Assembly (NCBI GenBank): GCA_028641055.1
Contig: CM054062.1
Span: 276,293,710-276,357,709 of the forward strand
Origin: Alopecurus myosuroides
Taxonomy: Eukaryota; Streptophyta; Magnoliopsida; Poales; Poaceae
Direction: 5' to 3'
DNA length: 64,000 bases
Shown here: one piece after another, positions 11,820 through 23,274 of the stretch
Numbering within the stretch: the stretch's first letter is position 1
How the letters are laid out: each line of letters opens with the position of its first letter
Notes under the pieces: model-generated
Database searches by the model: none
What the model was told of the DNA's origin: nothing
The model's input: the letters and a program-made list of their open reading frames with translations, nothing else
Made by a program: the position numbers and the translations under genes

Positions 11820-12295
11820 TGTCATGGGATAATCACGGCAGACGTTACCGGGGGTAACTTATCTTGGGGCAATTCGACTCTGGTGTTTGGGAGAGGGTTT
11901 AGCTCAAGGGAAAACATGATGATATGCGATCTGGTAGCCGGCAATCAAGTCGCCGAGTCTCCGATCTAGTTATATTAACTCAACTCTCGTGTTACACTGG
12001 ATACTCGATACCTAGCGATATTACTCGAACTCTTGGATCTCTCTTGGTCTAACCCTAGGGGCCGGCTTATATAATATCCGGACCCCCTGGCCTACTCTCC
12101 AAGGCGCACTCTGAATCCTACCCGGACACTGCTTACAAACCCTAAACTTCCCTATCGGAACCCACAATCCGGGTTACGAGGCCTACGTTCCTGGGCCTTC
12201 TAGAAACTCCTTTATCTTAAGCCGGGTCTTGCGCAGCGTCCTTTGGGCCGAGTTACTCCCTGGCGTTGGCCTACCGGGTTATCATCCCTCCATCA
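11820..12295 (-). repeat. Tat1 5' LTR
   Basis: About 476 bases, bounded by TGTCAT on the left and CCATCA on the right as read on the + strand, giving TG...CA on the element strand. The inner border is the primer binding site. The outer border was set by comparison with A's 3' LTR, whose sequence resumes at GTTTTGGCTATGCC. Confidence 0.85.
12066..12075 (-). promoter_or_regulatory. TATA box candidate in the Tat1 5' LTR
   Basis: The - strand reads ATTATATAAG in a GC-rich context, about 250 bases upstream of the primer binding site in the direction of gag-pol. This is a normal place for an LTR promoter. Confidence 0.55.
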
Positions 12296-12644
12296 GTTTT
12301 GGCTATGCCTGCATAGTTGTCGCAGTCGAGGGGTTGTGCAGCCGATGCGAGGTAACCCCAGTAACCCTTGATTGTTGTTGCACTTTCTGGACACATAGCA
12401 GATCTGTATAACTTTGGTCCCGTTCCTTCAGTTTCATCTGACTCGTGGACGCTTGGGTATGCATAATTGGTTATGACTAGCATGAATACAAGGAGTAGTA
12501 TACTGGTGATTTGGCCTACGTTCCGATGAATCCGGTCTGCCTGCCGTTGTTTGGTGCGGCCGGGGCTGGTAACCCTGAAGCCCTTGTGAGTCCATGGCTA
12601 GGAGCACATAACAGTATGTATATCTCTGGGTCCGGGGTCTGACA
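12296..12644 (+). repeat. Element A 5' LTR, 3'-terminal remnant
   Basis: It matches the last part of A's 3' LTR and ends with GGGGTCTGACA. It lacks about 42 bases that are present in the 3' LTR near 38600 and retains about 26 bases that the 3' LTR lost near 38842. The rest of this LTR should lie left of Tat1, outside the window. Confidence 0.88.
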
Positions 12645-12649
12645 CATCT

Positions 12650-12661
12650 TGGTATCAGAGC
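12650..12661 (+). other. Element A primer binding site (initiator Met tRNA)
   Basis: TGGTATCAGAGC follows the LTR end after the five bases CATCT. This is the standard complement of the plant initiator methionine tRNA 3' end. Confidence 0.9.
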
Positions 12662-12967
12662 AGGACTGCCTGTAGGAAACCCTTGCCTTTGGTCGATGTT
12701 GAGTCTAGAACTTGTGAAAACTATTTTGAAAAGACAAAAGAGTTATGAAAACCCGCTTAGGATTATTTTTACTCCTTATCTGGTATCTCTCTAATTCTGA
12801 GTCACCGTACCTCATTTGTTGTGTGTGGTTTCCCTTGTGTTATCTCAAAAGTTAGGAGCAAAACCGTTGGGTGCTTTATTCTGAGTACTTCGTTTCAGGT
12901 TGTTATAGTTCCATATTCAAATCATTCCTTCATGTCTTTTGACATCTTGCAAATGTGTTTGTTTCAG
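12662..12967 (+). other. Element A untranslated leader
   Basis: No ORF. The first 150 bases closely match the leader of element B (26808-26960), including GGTCGATGTTGAGTCTAG and CTCCTTATCTGGTATCTCTC, which links the two families. Confidence 0.75.
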
Positions 12968-13070
12968 ATGACCTCTAGACAGGTTGTTCGACACACCCTT
13001 TGCCTTGGAGTTCCAGGTTTTCCCTATCTTTTAGCCTCAACCTCTGCAAACCTAGGAGCCCCTTGGTACC
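12968..13070 (+). pseudogene. Extra ORF before gag in element A, first part
   Basis: ATG at 12968 opens 34 codons, beginning MTSRQVV, before element C interrupts the frame. With C and one copy of GTACC ignored, the frame continues at 19922. The product is not recognised and no enzymatic motif is visible in this part. Confidence 0.55.
13066..13070. repeat. Target-site duplication of element C, left copy (GTACC)
   Basis: GTACC immediately precedes the TGATGACTCC terminus. The same five bases follow the right LTR at 19917-19921. Confidence 0.93.
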
Positions 13071-14467
13071 TGATGACTCCCAAGTGCAGGAGATCATTTG
13101 TAGTACCTTTCGATAAGTATTTGAGTGTCGAACCCACGAGGAGCTGAAGTTAAGCTATCTATTCTCTAAAGCCCTATAACCCTCTTATATGGCTGTTTAT
13201 GCAAAGCAATAAGTTTGACTAAAAGGAACTAACTAATTAAAAGCAAGTGACGTGGAGTGTGGTTTGTCTAGTAACTAGTGAAGCAAGTTTAAAATGCAAG
13301 TTTCTAAGCAAGTTTCACAAGTAGCAAGCAGCAAATATCTCAAGTATCTCAAGGGAGCAAGTGTTCTAGCAATAGGTGTTTCATTCGTGTGGTTGTCACA
13401 ATTAGTGAAGCACATGTTTTAGTCTTAGTTGTTTCTTCTAGGAAGGAGCCATGAATAGGTATAGTCAAGTAAATGATCTACAACCCCTTATGATGGATCA
13501 TGTGGCCAAGTAAATGACTGCACAAGATTGATTAAGACATAAAGTCCCACCATAGCCTTACGTTCTAAGGTCCCCTATATATATCCCCCAATAACTTAAC
13601 TTTGTGGCTCGGTCTCAGGTTACTGTCACTCCCAAGTCACCACCACTCCATTATGCTACCGGTGATCACCTTACATGCATTCCCCAACATATGCGTGCAC
13701 TCATATATTGTACATAAAGACAATCATAGAAGATAACAAACTTGTATGCAACCAATCAACGAACTATTTCACCATTGCCAAGAACAATTCACTACTCAAA
13801 CATAGACGGGGAGACACAATACATCAAGGGAATATAGTATTGCATCATACATCGTGTTTGCCAAGAGATTACAGTGGAGAGATGGAGCTGATCTTGCTGT
13901 AGATGTTGATGATGAACACGCCGGAGGGGGGTGGAGCCCTCCGGGGGTGATCCCGGCGCCGTTTCCCCCCTCCGATCTTCTCCGACGGCAGCCTTCTGTC
14001 TCTCTGTTTCGTGGTTTCGTCTCTCGGCGCCGCCTCCTCCTCGAAAAGGCCAGGGGACCCTTTATATAGTCGTTTTAAGGTCACGAGACACTCGGGAGAA
14101 GAAAGATTGACGGCATCGGAGCCACGGGGGCAAAAAAGGGGCCTCTCACGCGGCCAAGGAATCTGGACGCGTGGAGGGTCCTCTTTGCCACCTGGTTGGC
14201 CTTTTGGCCCTCTACTTTGTCCCATGGTCTTCGTCTCGAAAATTCTGAACCGTGCTCTTTGGCCTTGCCCTTTTTGGAGTCCCGAAGCTCCAGGAAAGTC
14301 TGAAACACTTAAAAATACGTTTTCTGGAAAAACATGGTTAGAACCAAAAGAAGGGGGATTGTTTAGAAAATCCCCCAAATCATTATAAAACATGAATATA
14401 AGTTGCTAATATGTAGGAAAAACAAGTAATAACATGCAAATTTCATGTATGCATTTTACATGCATCA
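13071..14467 (-). repeat. Element C 3' LTR
   Basis: Begins TGATGACTCC and ends TGCATCA on the + strand. It aligns end to end with 18520-19916. It holds the same TATA-like string as the 5' LTR, at 14061-14069. Confidence 0.94.
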
Positions 14468-14482
14468 ACATCCCCAAGCTTA
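14468..14482 (-). other. Element C polypurine tract
   Basis: On the - strand the bases just before the 3' LTR read TTAAGCTTGGGGATGT, a purine-rich tract in the right place for plus-strand priming. Confidence 0.7.
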
Positions 14483-17400
14483 ACCCATGCTCGTCCTCGA
14501 GTATGAAGGTGATAAAACTAACATGGACTTTGCATATTGAAACAATCATGGGATATCAAGGAGGATTATTCATGCTACATATAATCAAATGATTAATACT
14601 AGAAATGAGTAGCAATATACAATTCATGTTGTAAGAAATATAAAATATGCAAGCAAAGATGCTTCATGAAAGTTCACAAAGTGTATAATGAAATAAAAGC
14701 ACTATGGACCAAATTCATACACAAAATTAAAAATAAAATCCTATATTGGTCAAAGAATAGCATAATGGAAAATAGAAAATATGGTGGACACTTTGGAGAA
14801 AATTGAGTAGAGGTAAAACATGATCAAGTCTTATTTAGCCTCTAAATTATTCAACTAAAATTACTAATTGAAATGTGGTATCCATTGATCTAGGACTCTC
14901 ATTGCCCCTTTATCACTAGCATCTTAAATGGTGAATGTTGAAGTAATGTGAATGACAAGGTGGTTGAAAGCCTCATGCCCCGTGAGTGTGAAAACCTACT
15001 CCATGATTACTCAACTTAAGATTCCTAATAAGCTTTGTACAATCATAATAAGTATTAATGACATCATAGAGAACCGCAAAAAGGTACCTCTTGCCCCATG
15101 ACATGGAAACAAGCCCATGTCACAATGACAAGACAAACAAACGGAGTAGACTCATCATCCTTTTTATTTTCATTCACTATTATGCATAGCTTCTTATTTT
15201 ATTGTAGGATGTGTTGTAGAGTCACTCAAGCTGTAAGTAAATTTCCACCATGATAAAGCATGGTTTGGGTTAGCGGCCCAATGCGTTTCTCTAGTCATAT
15301 AGATACTTACTCATCAAAACTTACTATTCCTCTATTTCATTTCGGCATGGCAGGAGTCCAAAAACAAAAGTACATGATATCAACCAAATGTAAATTTTTG
15401 TGCAATGTTGAAAGCTTTCCGGTGATACACATTTATAGCTAGCTCCCAACCACACACTTGTCAAACGCAAAACTTGTGGCTCCCATTATTGGGTCATGTT
15501 TATTAGATGCATAAAAAGTAAAGTGTGCCTTCAAAAGTTCGTGAGAGTCCTATCCCAAGTTCAACCCATGACAATTAATAAAGTGAATATATTAATTTAG
15601 AACATAAATAACACAATAACATGGTGAACATACTCAGATTAGCAATGAAGCTAATGGGAAGATATGGTGGACTCACTGGAAATACTTGGCTAAGGAGTGT
15701 TGGAAACAAGTTTTTACTTGTTGGAATTTTTAAATTTTTGGCTAGCAAGAGGGAGATAGTTGACCAGCTACTATGCATGCATATGTCCATAGAACTACTA
15801 ATTTCATGACAAACTAAATAAACCAGCAATTAACATCAAGGACATGAATAAGAGATAGCTCAAGACAACATTATTGCAAATTTCTACACATAAAAAGCCT
15901 ATAAATCATGCAAACATATGTAGCTCTTCAAATCAACCATGGCATCCCTATTCCAAGTCATAATACTAGCATCCAATACATTCCAACCCCAAACTCCAGT
16001 AGCTCAATATCATATAAAATGATGGGTGTGGTCTTATCAAAACAAAAATAAAAACAAAAACTAGACGCTTCAAGTCTCTACGATAAATGCTTTGCTTAGA
16101 AAAACAGAAAGTAGACGCGTGTTAACCAAAATAGTGTAACTCCAGTGGGGTGTTCATCACATCCCCAAGCTTATGGATTTCACCATTCTTGGATGTCTTG
16201 AGGCGCAGCTCCTCTATTCCCTGTGAAAAAACTTCACAAAACATGTTTCTCCCATTCTTTTTCTGTGGGGTGAGATTAGCAAGGACAAACAAATCACATG
16301 CTTGCTGTGCAAAATTCCAAATCAAATGCTCCAGTAGATAGAAAATAAGGTTCATTATGTTGTATGTTCACTCTCTTGCTTGAAAGAATCATGGAAATTT
16401 GATTCCCAAGCCCAAAGAGTGCATAAAACAAAAGAAGGCAGAATCTGTCCAGAAAAGCAACAGCAGCAAAACTAACGTTTTCCCTAAGCTAGACTCGTCA
16501 AAAAATTAAGCCAATTTTTGTGCTTACATAGGACGAAAATTTGCAGAACATACTAAAAAATTAGCTCAATCCGACATACCAATAAAAAATGTAAAATCAT
16601 ACGGTGAGCAGACTCGTGCTGAAACAGAAATTTCATGCACTAGGATAGCAACTTATAAGTCCAAATGGGTTTGACTTGACTCTTTATTGAAAACTCCAGA
16701 ATTAAAAAAAAACTAATCTCTTGAGAAAGCAAGAGGACACTAGGAAAATCCAAACAAAAACAACCGGGTTGCCTCCCGTAAAGCGCTTTCTTTATAGCCA
16801 TATATCTAGGCTTTACTTACTTAACATCATGATGGTTGGAGTGAGGTGGCTCGGCATCCCCAAGCTTGGATTCTTGTACTTATTTGATACATGTAGGGTG
16901 ATCCCAGGGGTACATCCCCAAGATTGATTGGTTGTCCCTCTTGATCTTTGTTCATCTCACTCAACTCTTCCTCCTGAAAAATTCTTCTTACACTAATCTC
17001 AACATAAAACTTGATTAGAGGGGTTAGTGCCTCCATAAATAAAATCCACATAGGTACAGCAAAGACACATCATGAGTTGATTCTAAATATTAACTACTGT
17101 TACTACAGTTGTGTATTGCTCCTTGATCAAAAGAACCACACAAAACACAAGTAATGAGAGCAATGCAAAATAAAGACATAATCTGCCAAAAACTGAACAG
17201 CCCGTAAAGAGTGAATTTTTAGAGGCACTTAAGTTGCTGAAATCAGAAAACTTAAAACTAATGAAATATGTAGTGATAACTAAATATTGCTGTCGTAATT
17301 CCACTTCTGTGATTTTAAACATTTTTCGCAGTGAAGTTCAGGAATCTGTTTTCTTGACAGCTAATTACTATTGTTTAATCCTATCTCTCATATAAGATTA

Positions 17401-17650
17401 TTCTTGCCATTTAAGATGAGAAATAAGACAGAAATGTGATGTTACAGTAGTGAAGTAATATTTTTATTGTTTTTAGCTTTGGAAAAAGTTTTAATGATAG
17501 AGACTTTATAATGGTTTCATTGGCATGAACAACACATGTTCAAGGTCGACCCCAACTTCTCCATTACTCATCCTTCTCATTTACTTGCCCAAATTTTTTA
17601 TAAAATGAAAATCTTAAACTAAATGATACATAACAGTAGGTAAAGGCATT
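14483..17650 (-). other. Element C non-coding interior
   Basis: About 3.2 kb, AT-rich, without a reading frame above noise on either strand and without gag, protease, reverse transcriptase or integrase motifs. Short CCCCAAGCTT-type strings recur (for example near 14472, 16163 and 16859), echoing the polypurine tract. Confidence 0.7.
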
Positions 17651-18418
17651 TTACATGTTGTAAAGACATAAATGTGTGCTCAAACAGAATAGGAAATTAA
17701 AGCATAAGGAACACACCAAAAAAATATTAAACAATTTATTTTTAAGTCTAACCCATTTCCTATGCATTGGCATTTTGTAATGAAACAAATAAAAGAAGCA
17801 CATAATAGCAAGCATAGAAAGGTAAATCAAGTGCAACTTCAATACTTTCAGCATGAAGAGGGGAAACTTAATATTGTTGAAATATGTGTAACCATGTTTC
17901 CCTCTCTCATAATAATTTTCAGTAGCATCATGAATAGATTCAACAATATGAATATCACATAAAACATTCTTATCATGAGCCACATGCATAAAAGAATCAC
18001 TACTATCCACATAAGTAAAATCCTCATTAGTGATAGTGGGAGTTAAACATTCATAATTTTCATTGCAGTCATCATATATAGGAGGCATAGCATCATCAAA
18101 GTGAATTTTCTCCTCCAAGCTTGGGGAACTAGAAATATCATGCTCATCAAAACCAACTTCCCCAAGCTTAAAACTTTCCATAGAATCAGCAAGTATATCA
18201 TTTTTATCCTCAATAGTAGGGGGACTAAAAATATCATATTCATCAAGACAAACTTCCCCAAGCTCAAGGTTTTCCTTAGCAATAAAGGTGTTCAAAGAAT
18301 TAGTACTACCACAAATATGATTGTTGTGCAAATAATTTTTCAATTTCTCCTCAAACACTTCATGTCCTAATTCAAGGTAGATATTATACAGTTCTAAAAA
18401 AATTTGGTTGTTTTCCAT
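17651..18418 (-). CDS. Element C ORF: acidic protein with two C-terminal membrane segments
   Basis: 255 codons, from an ATG at 18418 close downstream of the primer site. I cannot name the protein. The N-terminal half is acidic and contains an imperfect duplication: LELGEVCLDEYDIFSPP and FKLGEVGFDEHDISSSP, about 35 residues apart. The C-terminal third has two hydrophobic stretches, around residues 185-212 (KFPLFMLKVLKLHLIYLSML) and 231-250, separated by a basic loop (MHRKWVRLKNK). That is the layout of a membrane protein, not of gag. It is the only ORF in the element and is uninterrupted. An env-like remnant is one possibility; a family-specific accessory protein is another. Confidence 0.6.
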   Translation of the reverse strand: MENNQIFLELYNIYLELGHEVFEEKLKNYLHNNHICGSTNSLNTFIAKENLELGEVCLDEYDIFSPPTIEDKNDILADSMESFKLGEVGFDEHDISSSPSLEEKIHFDDAMPPIYDDCNENYECLTPTITNEDFTYVDSSDSFMHVAHDKNVLCDIHIVESIHDATENYYERGKHGYTYFNNIKFPLFMLKVLKLHLIYLSMLAIMCFFYLFHYKMPMHRKWVRLKNKLFNIFLVCSLCFNFLFCLSTHLCLYNM

Positions 18419-18491
18419 TTTATATTTTTTTGTGTTTTAGGTTTATATGTTAGTATGCAATGCAAACAAGAATAAAAGCTTAGCACAACGC

Positions 18492-18509
18492 TCCCCGGCA
18501 ACGGCGCTA
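18492..18509 (-). other. Element C primer binding site (Asp tRNA type)
   Basis: The - strand reads TAGCGCCGTTGCCGGGGA, one base off the standard TGGCGCCGTTGCCGGGGA complementary to plant tRNA-Asp, about 10 bases from the LTR end. The A for G change falls opposite the tRNA CCA end. Confidence 0.85.
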
Positions 18510-18519
18510 GAAAAGTGCT

Positions 18520-19916
18520 TGATGACTCCCAAGTGCAGGAGATCAATTGTAGTACCTTTCGATAAGTATTTGAGTGTCGAACCCACGAGGAGCTGAAGGT
18601 AAGCTATCTATTCTCTAAATCCCTATAACCCTCTTATATGGCTGTTTATGCAAAGCAATAAGTTTGACTAAAAGGAACTAACTAATTAAAAGCAAGTGAC
18701 GTGGAGTGTGGTTTGTCTAGTAACTAGTGAAGCAAGTTTAAAATGCAAGTTTCTAAGCAAGTTTCACAAGTAGCAAGCAGCAAATATCTCAAGTATCTCA
18801 AGGGAGCAAGTGTTCTAGAAATAGGTGTTTCGTTCGTGTGGTTGTCACAATTAGTGAAGCACATGTTTTAGTCTTAGTTGTTTCTTCTAGGAAGGAGCCA
18901 TGAATAGGTATAGTCAAGTAAATGATCTACAACCCCTTATGATGGATCATGTGGCCAAGTAAATGACTACACAAGATTGATTAAGACATAAAGTCCCACC
19001 ATAGCCTTACGTTCTAAGGTCCCCTATATATATCCCCCAATAACTTAACTTTGTGGCTCGATCTCAGGTTACTGTCACTCCCAAGTCACCACCACTCCAT
19101 TATGCTACCGGTGATCACCTTACATGCATTCCCCAACATATGCGTGCACTCATATATTGTACATAAAGACAATCATAGAAGATAACAAACTTGTATGCAA
19201 CCAATCAACGAACTATTTCACCATTGCCAAGAACAATTCACTACTCAAACATAGACGGGGAGACACAATACATCAAGGGAATATAGTATTGCATCATACA
19301 TCGTGTTTGCCAAGAGATTACAGTGGAGAGATGGAGCTGATCTTGCTGTAGATGTTGATGATGAACACGCCGGAGGGGGGTGGAGCCCTCCGGGGGTGAT
19401 CCCGGCGGTGTTTCCCCCCTCCGATCTTCTCCGGCGGCAGCCTTCTGTCTCTCTGTTTCGTGGTTTCGTCTCTCGGCGCTGCCTCCTCCTCGAAAAGGCC
19501 AGGGGACCCTTTATATAGTCGTTTTTAGGTCACGAGACACTCGGGAGAAGAAAGATCGACGGCATCGGAGCCACGGGGGCAAAAAGGGGCCCTCTCACGC
19601 GGCCAAGGAATCTGGCCGCGTGGAGGGTCCTCTTTGCCACCTGGTTGGCCTTTTGGCCCTCTACTTTGTCCCATGGTCTTCGTCTCGAAAATTCTGAACC
19701 GTGCTCTTTGGCCTTGCCCTTTTTGGAGTCCCGAAGCTCCCGGAAAGTCTGAAACAGTAAAAAGTACGTTTTCTGGAAAAACAGGGTTAGAACCAAAAGA
19801 AGGGGGATTGTTTAGAAAATCCCCCAAATCATTATAAAACATGAATATAAGTTGCTAATATGTAGGAAAAACAAGTAATAACATGCAAAGTTCATGTATG
19901 CATTTTACAGGCATCA
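18520..19916 (-). repeat. Element C 5' LTR
   Basis: Same 1397-base repeat as 13071-14467. Its outer end (GGCATCA) is followed by GTACC, the duplication shared with the left flank. Confidence 0.94.
19510..19518 (-). promoter_or_regulatory. TATA box in the element C 5' LTR
   Basis: The - strand reads CTATATAAAGGG, a good TATA box facing the element interior. It is conserved at 14061-14069 in the other LTR. Confidence 0.65.
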
Positions 19917-19921
19917 GTACC

Positions 19922-20562
19922 CCGTGTACACTATGTATGAGTAGTACCGTGACTTCAATCAGTCCTAGTACCTATGTGTTGTCCGTCTTCCACAGTTAGA
20001 TGGTAACATCAATCCTGCCATGCACTACGCTGAGGGTCTTGGTTTCACTGTTGAGATGGCTGTGCAGGATGCTGCACGACACTGTCTTAACGTGCTTCAT
20101 TACTACTATCCAGACCACGAGCATAGCTCTTTCCGTTATTGTCCTGGTTCTGAACCTACTCTTGAGGGATGCTTCACCCATACCTTTGCTGATTCCTCCC
20201 AGGAGGAAGATCCTAGACTTAGGTGCACCGCTGATCTTCTTGTTGCTTATGCCCGTCGTGAGCGTGAGCTTAGTGCACTGGTCAAAACCCTTGCAACTAG
20301 TCTCAGGACTATGACAGACAGAGTGAGGCCATTTGTTGAGAGTGGTCTTGTTCAGACCTCTGAGATAGAGTTTCCATCTGTACTTGTGCCTTCTACGGTC
20401 ACGTCTCCAGACGTTGGAGGTGATGTTCCCCCTCGTGGACGCATGAGGAGGCCTAGGATGGTGCGTGGTGTACCACAGTATCTCCATGGACCGCAGGATG
20501 AGTCTGTTCGTCGCTACTATGGTGCTCCGGTTCTACTTCCTTTCGACCTCGGAGGATACTGA
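19922..20562 (+). pseudogene. Extra ORF before gag in element A, second part
   Basis: This continues the frame that starts at 12968. Two in-frame TAG codons occur soon after the C insertion (near 19942 and 19966). The frame is then open to the TGA at 20560-20562; the first ATG in this stretch is at 20020 (180 codons). The product has a central charged helical stretch (YARRERELSALVKTLATSL) and an Arg/Pro-rich tail. It matches no enzyme family that I know. It lies 364 bases upstream of gag on the same strand. Confidence 0.6.
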
Positions 20563-20926
20563 GACCGTTGTCGGTTCCAGCTAGAGTAATGTTTGCTTTC
20601 ATGCACTCGAAACCCGAAGTTGTAGAAAAATAATGTATAGGAGCAGAACTTCGGTGATGTGTATCTATCGTACTTCCTTCAGTGTTGTATGTACCTAAGC
20701 TTGTATGCTTGTACCACCACTACATATGGTTTGTACTTTGACTAGTTTCAATAAACGGTTGTATGATGTTGTCTCCATGTTGATGAAATGATACACCTCA
20801 TGTTCATTCGTTCTGTTCTACTACTTTTCGGCATGTAACTTGATCCCGTTGAAACTATCACATGTCGATCCATTGTATCTTTTTCCATGAATGTGTTATT
20901 CATGATTCTTCTTCCTTTTACTCAGG
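20563..20926 (+). other. Spacer between the extra ORF and gag of element A
   Basis: No ORF of note. A T-rich stretch and TTTTACTCAG end just before the gag ATG at 20927; that could be a splice acceptor placing gag on a spliced transcript. This is inference only. Confidence 0.45.
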
Positions 20927-23274
20927 ATGTCGGGTGGTACTCGTGGCCGTAACAATCGTCCTCCTGAGCCAACACCTTCGCCGCCACCCTCAATGGCGCA
21001 GGTGCTGCAGAGCATTGAGAACAATTGTCTGAGGAATGAACAGCTTCTGGAGCGTGTGGCCCAGAACACTGAACGTCGTGCTGCCGGTGTTACACTTGTG
21101 GACTTCCTCAAGGCTCAGCCACCATACTTTGCTGAATCTACTGAACCTCTCGATGGTGATGATTGGCTTCGCACAATGGAGCGCAAGTTCCTTGCTCTCC
21201 GTGTCCAGGACCGTGACCGCGTGAACTTCACCACCTACAAGCTTGAGGGTGCTGCTGGTGCTTGGTGGGAAGGCTTCCTGGCGTTGCAGGCGCCAGATCA
21301 TGTGGTCACCTGGGCAGAGTTCCGTACTGTTTTCCGTGAGGCTTACATTCCGAAGGTAGTGATGGACGGTAAAAAAAAGGAGTTCCTCGATCTTACTCAG
21401 GGCAGTATGGGCATTGAGGCCTATGGTGTTTTCACCTGTCTGGCTCGCTATGCTCCTCGTGATGTCACTAATGACGAGGACAAGCAGGATCTGTTCTGTA
21501 AGGGCCTGAATCCAACTGTTCATTATGAGCTGTTGCCCTTTAAGTTCCAGAACTTTCAGGAACTATACAATCAGGCCATCACTCTTGAGCGTGGCAAAAA
21601 GGAGATGGACATTGCTATGAAGAAGAGTGTTGGAGATTCCCGTGCATCACCCTCTGGTCAGAAGAGGAAGCACGGTGTGTTCATTCCATACAGCGCTGTT
21701 CCCAGGGCTCCATTTCAGCCAAGGCCATCTGGATATGCTCCTCGTCCGCCTGCACCACCTGCTACATCAACCTATGGTGGTGGACAAGGTTCTCGTCCTC
21801 CAGTTGCCACTCCCCCCAGCAATGTCTGCTATCGCTGTGGTCAGCCTGGTCATTTCTCAAGGGAGTACCCTCAGAATCGTGCAGGACGTGCAGCTCCTCC
21901 TCCTAAGAAAACGGCAAAGCCTGCTGGTGTTGGACGTGGTCGTCTTAACCACGTGACTGTTGAAGATGCTCAGGAAGATCCAAGCGTCTTACAGGGTACG
22001 ATTTATGTCAACTCAATTTCGGCTTTAGCCTTATTTGACTCTGGAGCATCGCATACATTCATATCAGAAGGGTTTGCTAAAATGCATGGGATACCTTTTG
22101 AAAATTTGTCAAAACCGTTGATGGTAAACTCCCCTGGTTGCAACTGGCAAACCACCATGGTTACGCCAGAACTCATGGTTGAGGTGGGATACTGGAAATT
22201 CCCCACAACCTTCATTGCACTAAAGTTAACTGACCTTGATGTCATACTGGGCATGGACTGGCTCTCGAAATATGGAGCTAAGCTGGATTGTGCAACAAAA
22301 TCTCTCACATTGAAACATCCTTCCGGAGTTTCTATCGAGTACTGGTCAGAGTTCACCATTCCGCCATCAGCACGCACACAACTTTCTCCCGAATTGCAGC
22401 TATACTTCATGCAAGGTGAATATCCTCCTGAAATTCACGAGTTACTTGTGTTCAGTGATTTCCCTGATGTGCTTCCAGAAGAGTTACCTGGCATGCCACC
22501 TGACCGAAGTGTGGAATTTTTCATTGAGTTAATCCCTGGTACCACTCCTATGTCTAAAAGACCTTATCGTATGGCCCCTGAGGAGTTGGTTGAGTTGAAG
22601 CGTCAAATAGAGGAGTTAGAAGAAAAAGGTTTCATACATCCTAGCACATCTTCTTGGGGTTGTCCCACTATCTCTGTCAAGAAGCGGGATACCAATGGTC
22701 CACGTCTAGTTGTTGATTATCGGCCGCTGAATGCAGTGACCATCAAAAACAAATATCCTCTTCCAAGGATCAACGACCTATTTAATCACTTAGCTGGTGC
22801 AACTGTCTTTTCCAAGATGGATCTGCGACCAGGATACCATCAAATAAAGATCAGAAAGGAGGACATTCCCAAAACAGCGTTTACTACTCGTTATGGTCTT
22901 TACGAGTACACCGTCATGTCTTTCGGTCTTACCAACGCTCCAGCTACCTTCATGAGGCTTATGAACTCGGTATTCATGGAGTATCTTGATAAGTTTGTCG
23001 TGGTCTACATCGACGACATCTTGGTCTATTCCAAAACCGAAGATGAACATTCTAAACACCTGCGTTTGGTGTTGTCCAAACTCCATGAACACAAGTTGTA
23101 TGCCAAGTTCTCCAAATGTGAGTTCTGGTTGAAAGGGCTCATCTATCTCGGACACATAGTATCTGCTGAAGGTGTTGCCGTCATTCCAGATAAGGTTTAA
23201 ACCATTCTGGACTGGGAAACACCTAAGTCAGTCAAGGAGGTTCGGAGTTTTCTCGGACTGGCAGGTTACTACCG
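20927..23274 (+). pseudogene. Element A gag-protease-reverse transcriptase, truncated
   Basis: ATG at 20927 opens 757 codons. Order: capsid domain about residues 55-220 ([13 protein letters not shown]), a zinc knuckle near residue 301 reading [14 protein letters not shown] in which the last Cys is Tyr, aspartic protease with [10 protein letters not shown] near residue 369, and reverse transcriptase with [11 protein letters not shown] near residue 693. A TAA at 23198-23200 stands in the thumb region, where related proteins have Lys (one-base change likely). The same frame then continues with VRSFLGLAGYYR up to 23274, where B's LTR begins. RNase H is missing. In the chromovirus group, gag and pol commonly form one ORF, as here. 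Confidence 0.92.

Larger units (their letters stand above)
1..12295 (-). mobile_element. Tat1: Tat-lineage Ty3/Gypsy retrotransposon, left end outside window
   Basis: The element reads leftwards: 5' LTR at 11820-12295, primer binding site at about 11802-11819, gag-pol at 5093-11818, a spacer, and an antisense gene on the + strand at 1-3960. The 3' LTR would lie left of position 1. The Tat assignment rests on an archaeal-type RNase H after the Ty3-type RNase H, a protease of the form DGGSS, and the antisense gene. The right end joins sequence that matches the 3' LTR of element A near 38547, so Tat1 was inserted in A's 5' LTR. The 5 bases beyond the right end are GTTTT (12296-12300); the partner duplication is outside the window. 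Confidence 0.88.
13071..19916 (-). mobile_element. Element C: non-autonomous Athila-like LTR element with intact ends
   Basis: Complete insertion: LTRs of 1397 bases each (13071-14467 and 18520-19916), target duplication GTACC at 13066-13070 and 19917-19921, primer site beside the right LTR and purine tract beside the left LTR, so it reads leftwards. The 4.05 kb interior lacks gag and pol and carries one ORF. The LTRs differ at roughly two dozen positions by hand count (about 1.7 percent), fewer than A's LTRs, as expected for the later insertion. Confidence 0.93.

Noticed and set aside
13869..14393. ORF of 174 codons on the - strand in the element C LTR (also in part at 19525-19842)
   Set aside because: It covers the TATA box and is broken by indels between the two LTRs, so it is not a conserved coding region.
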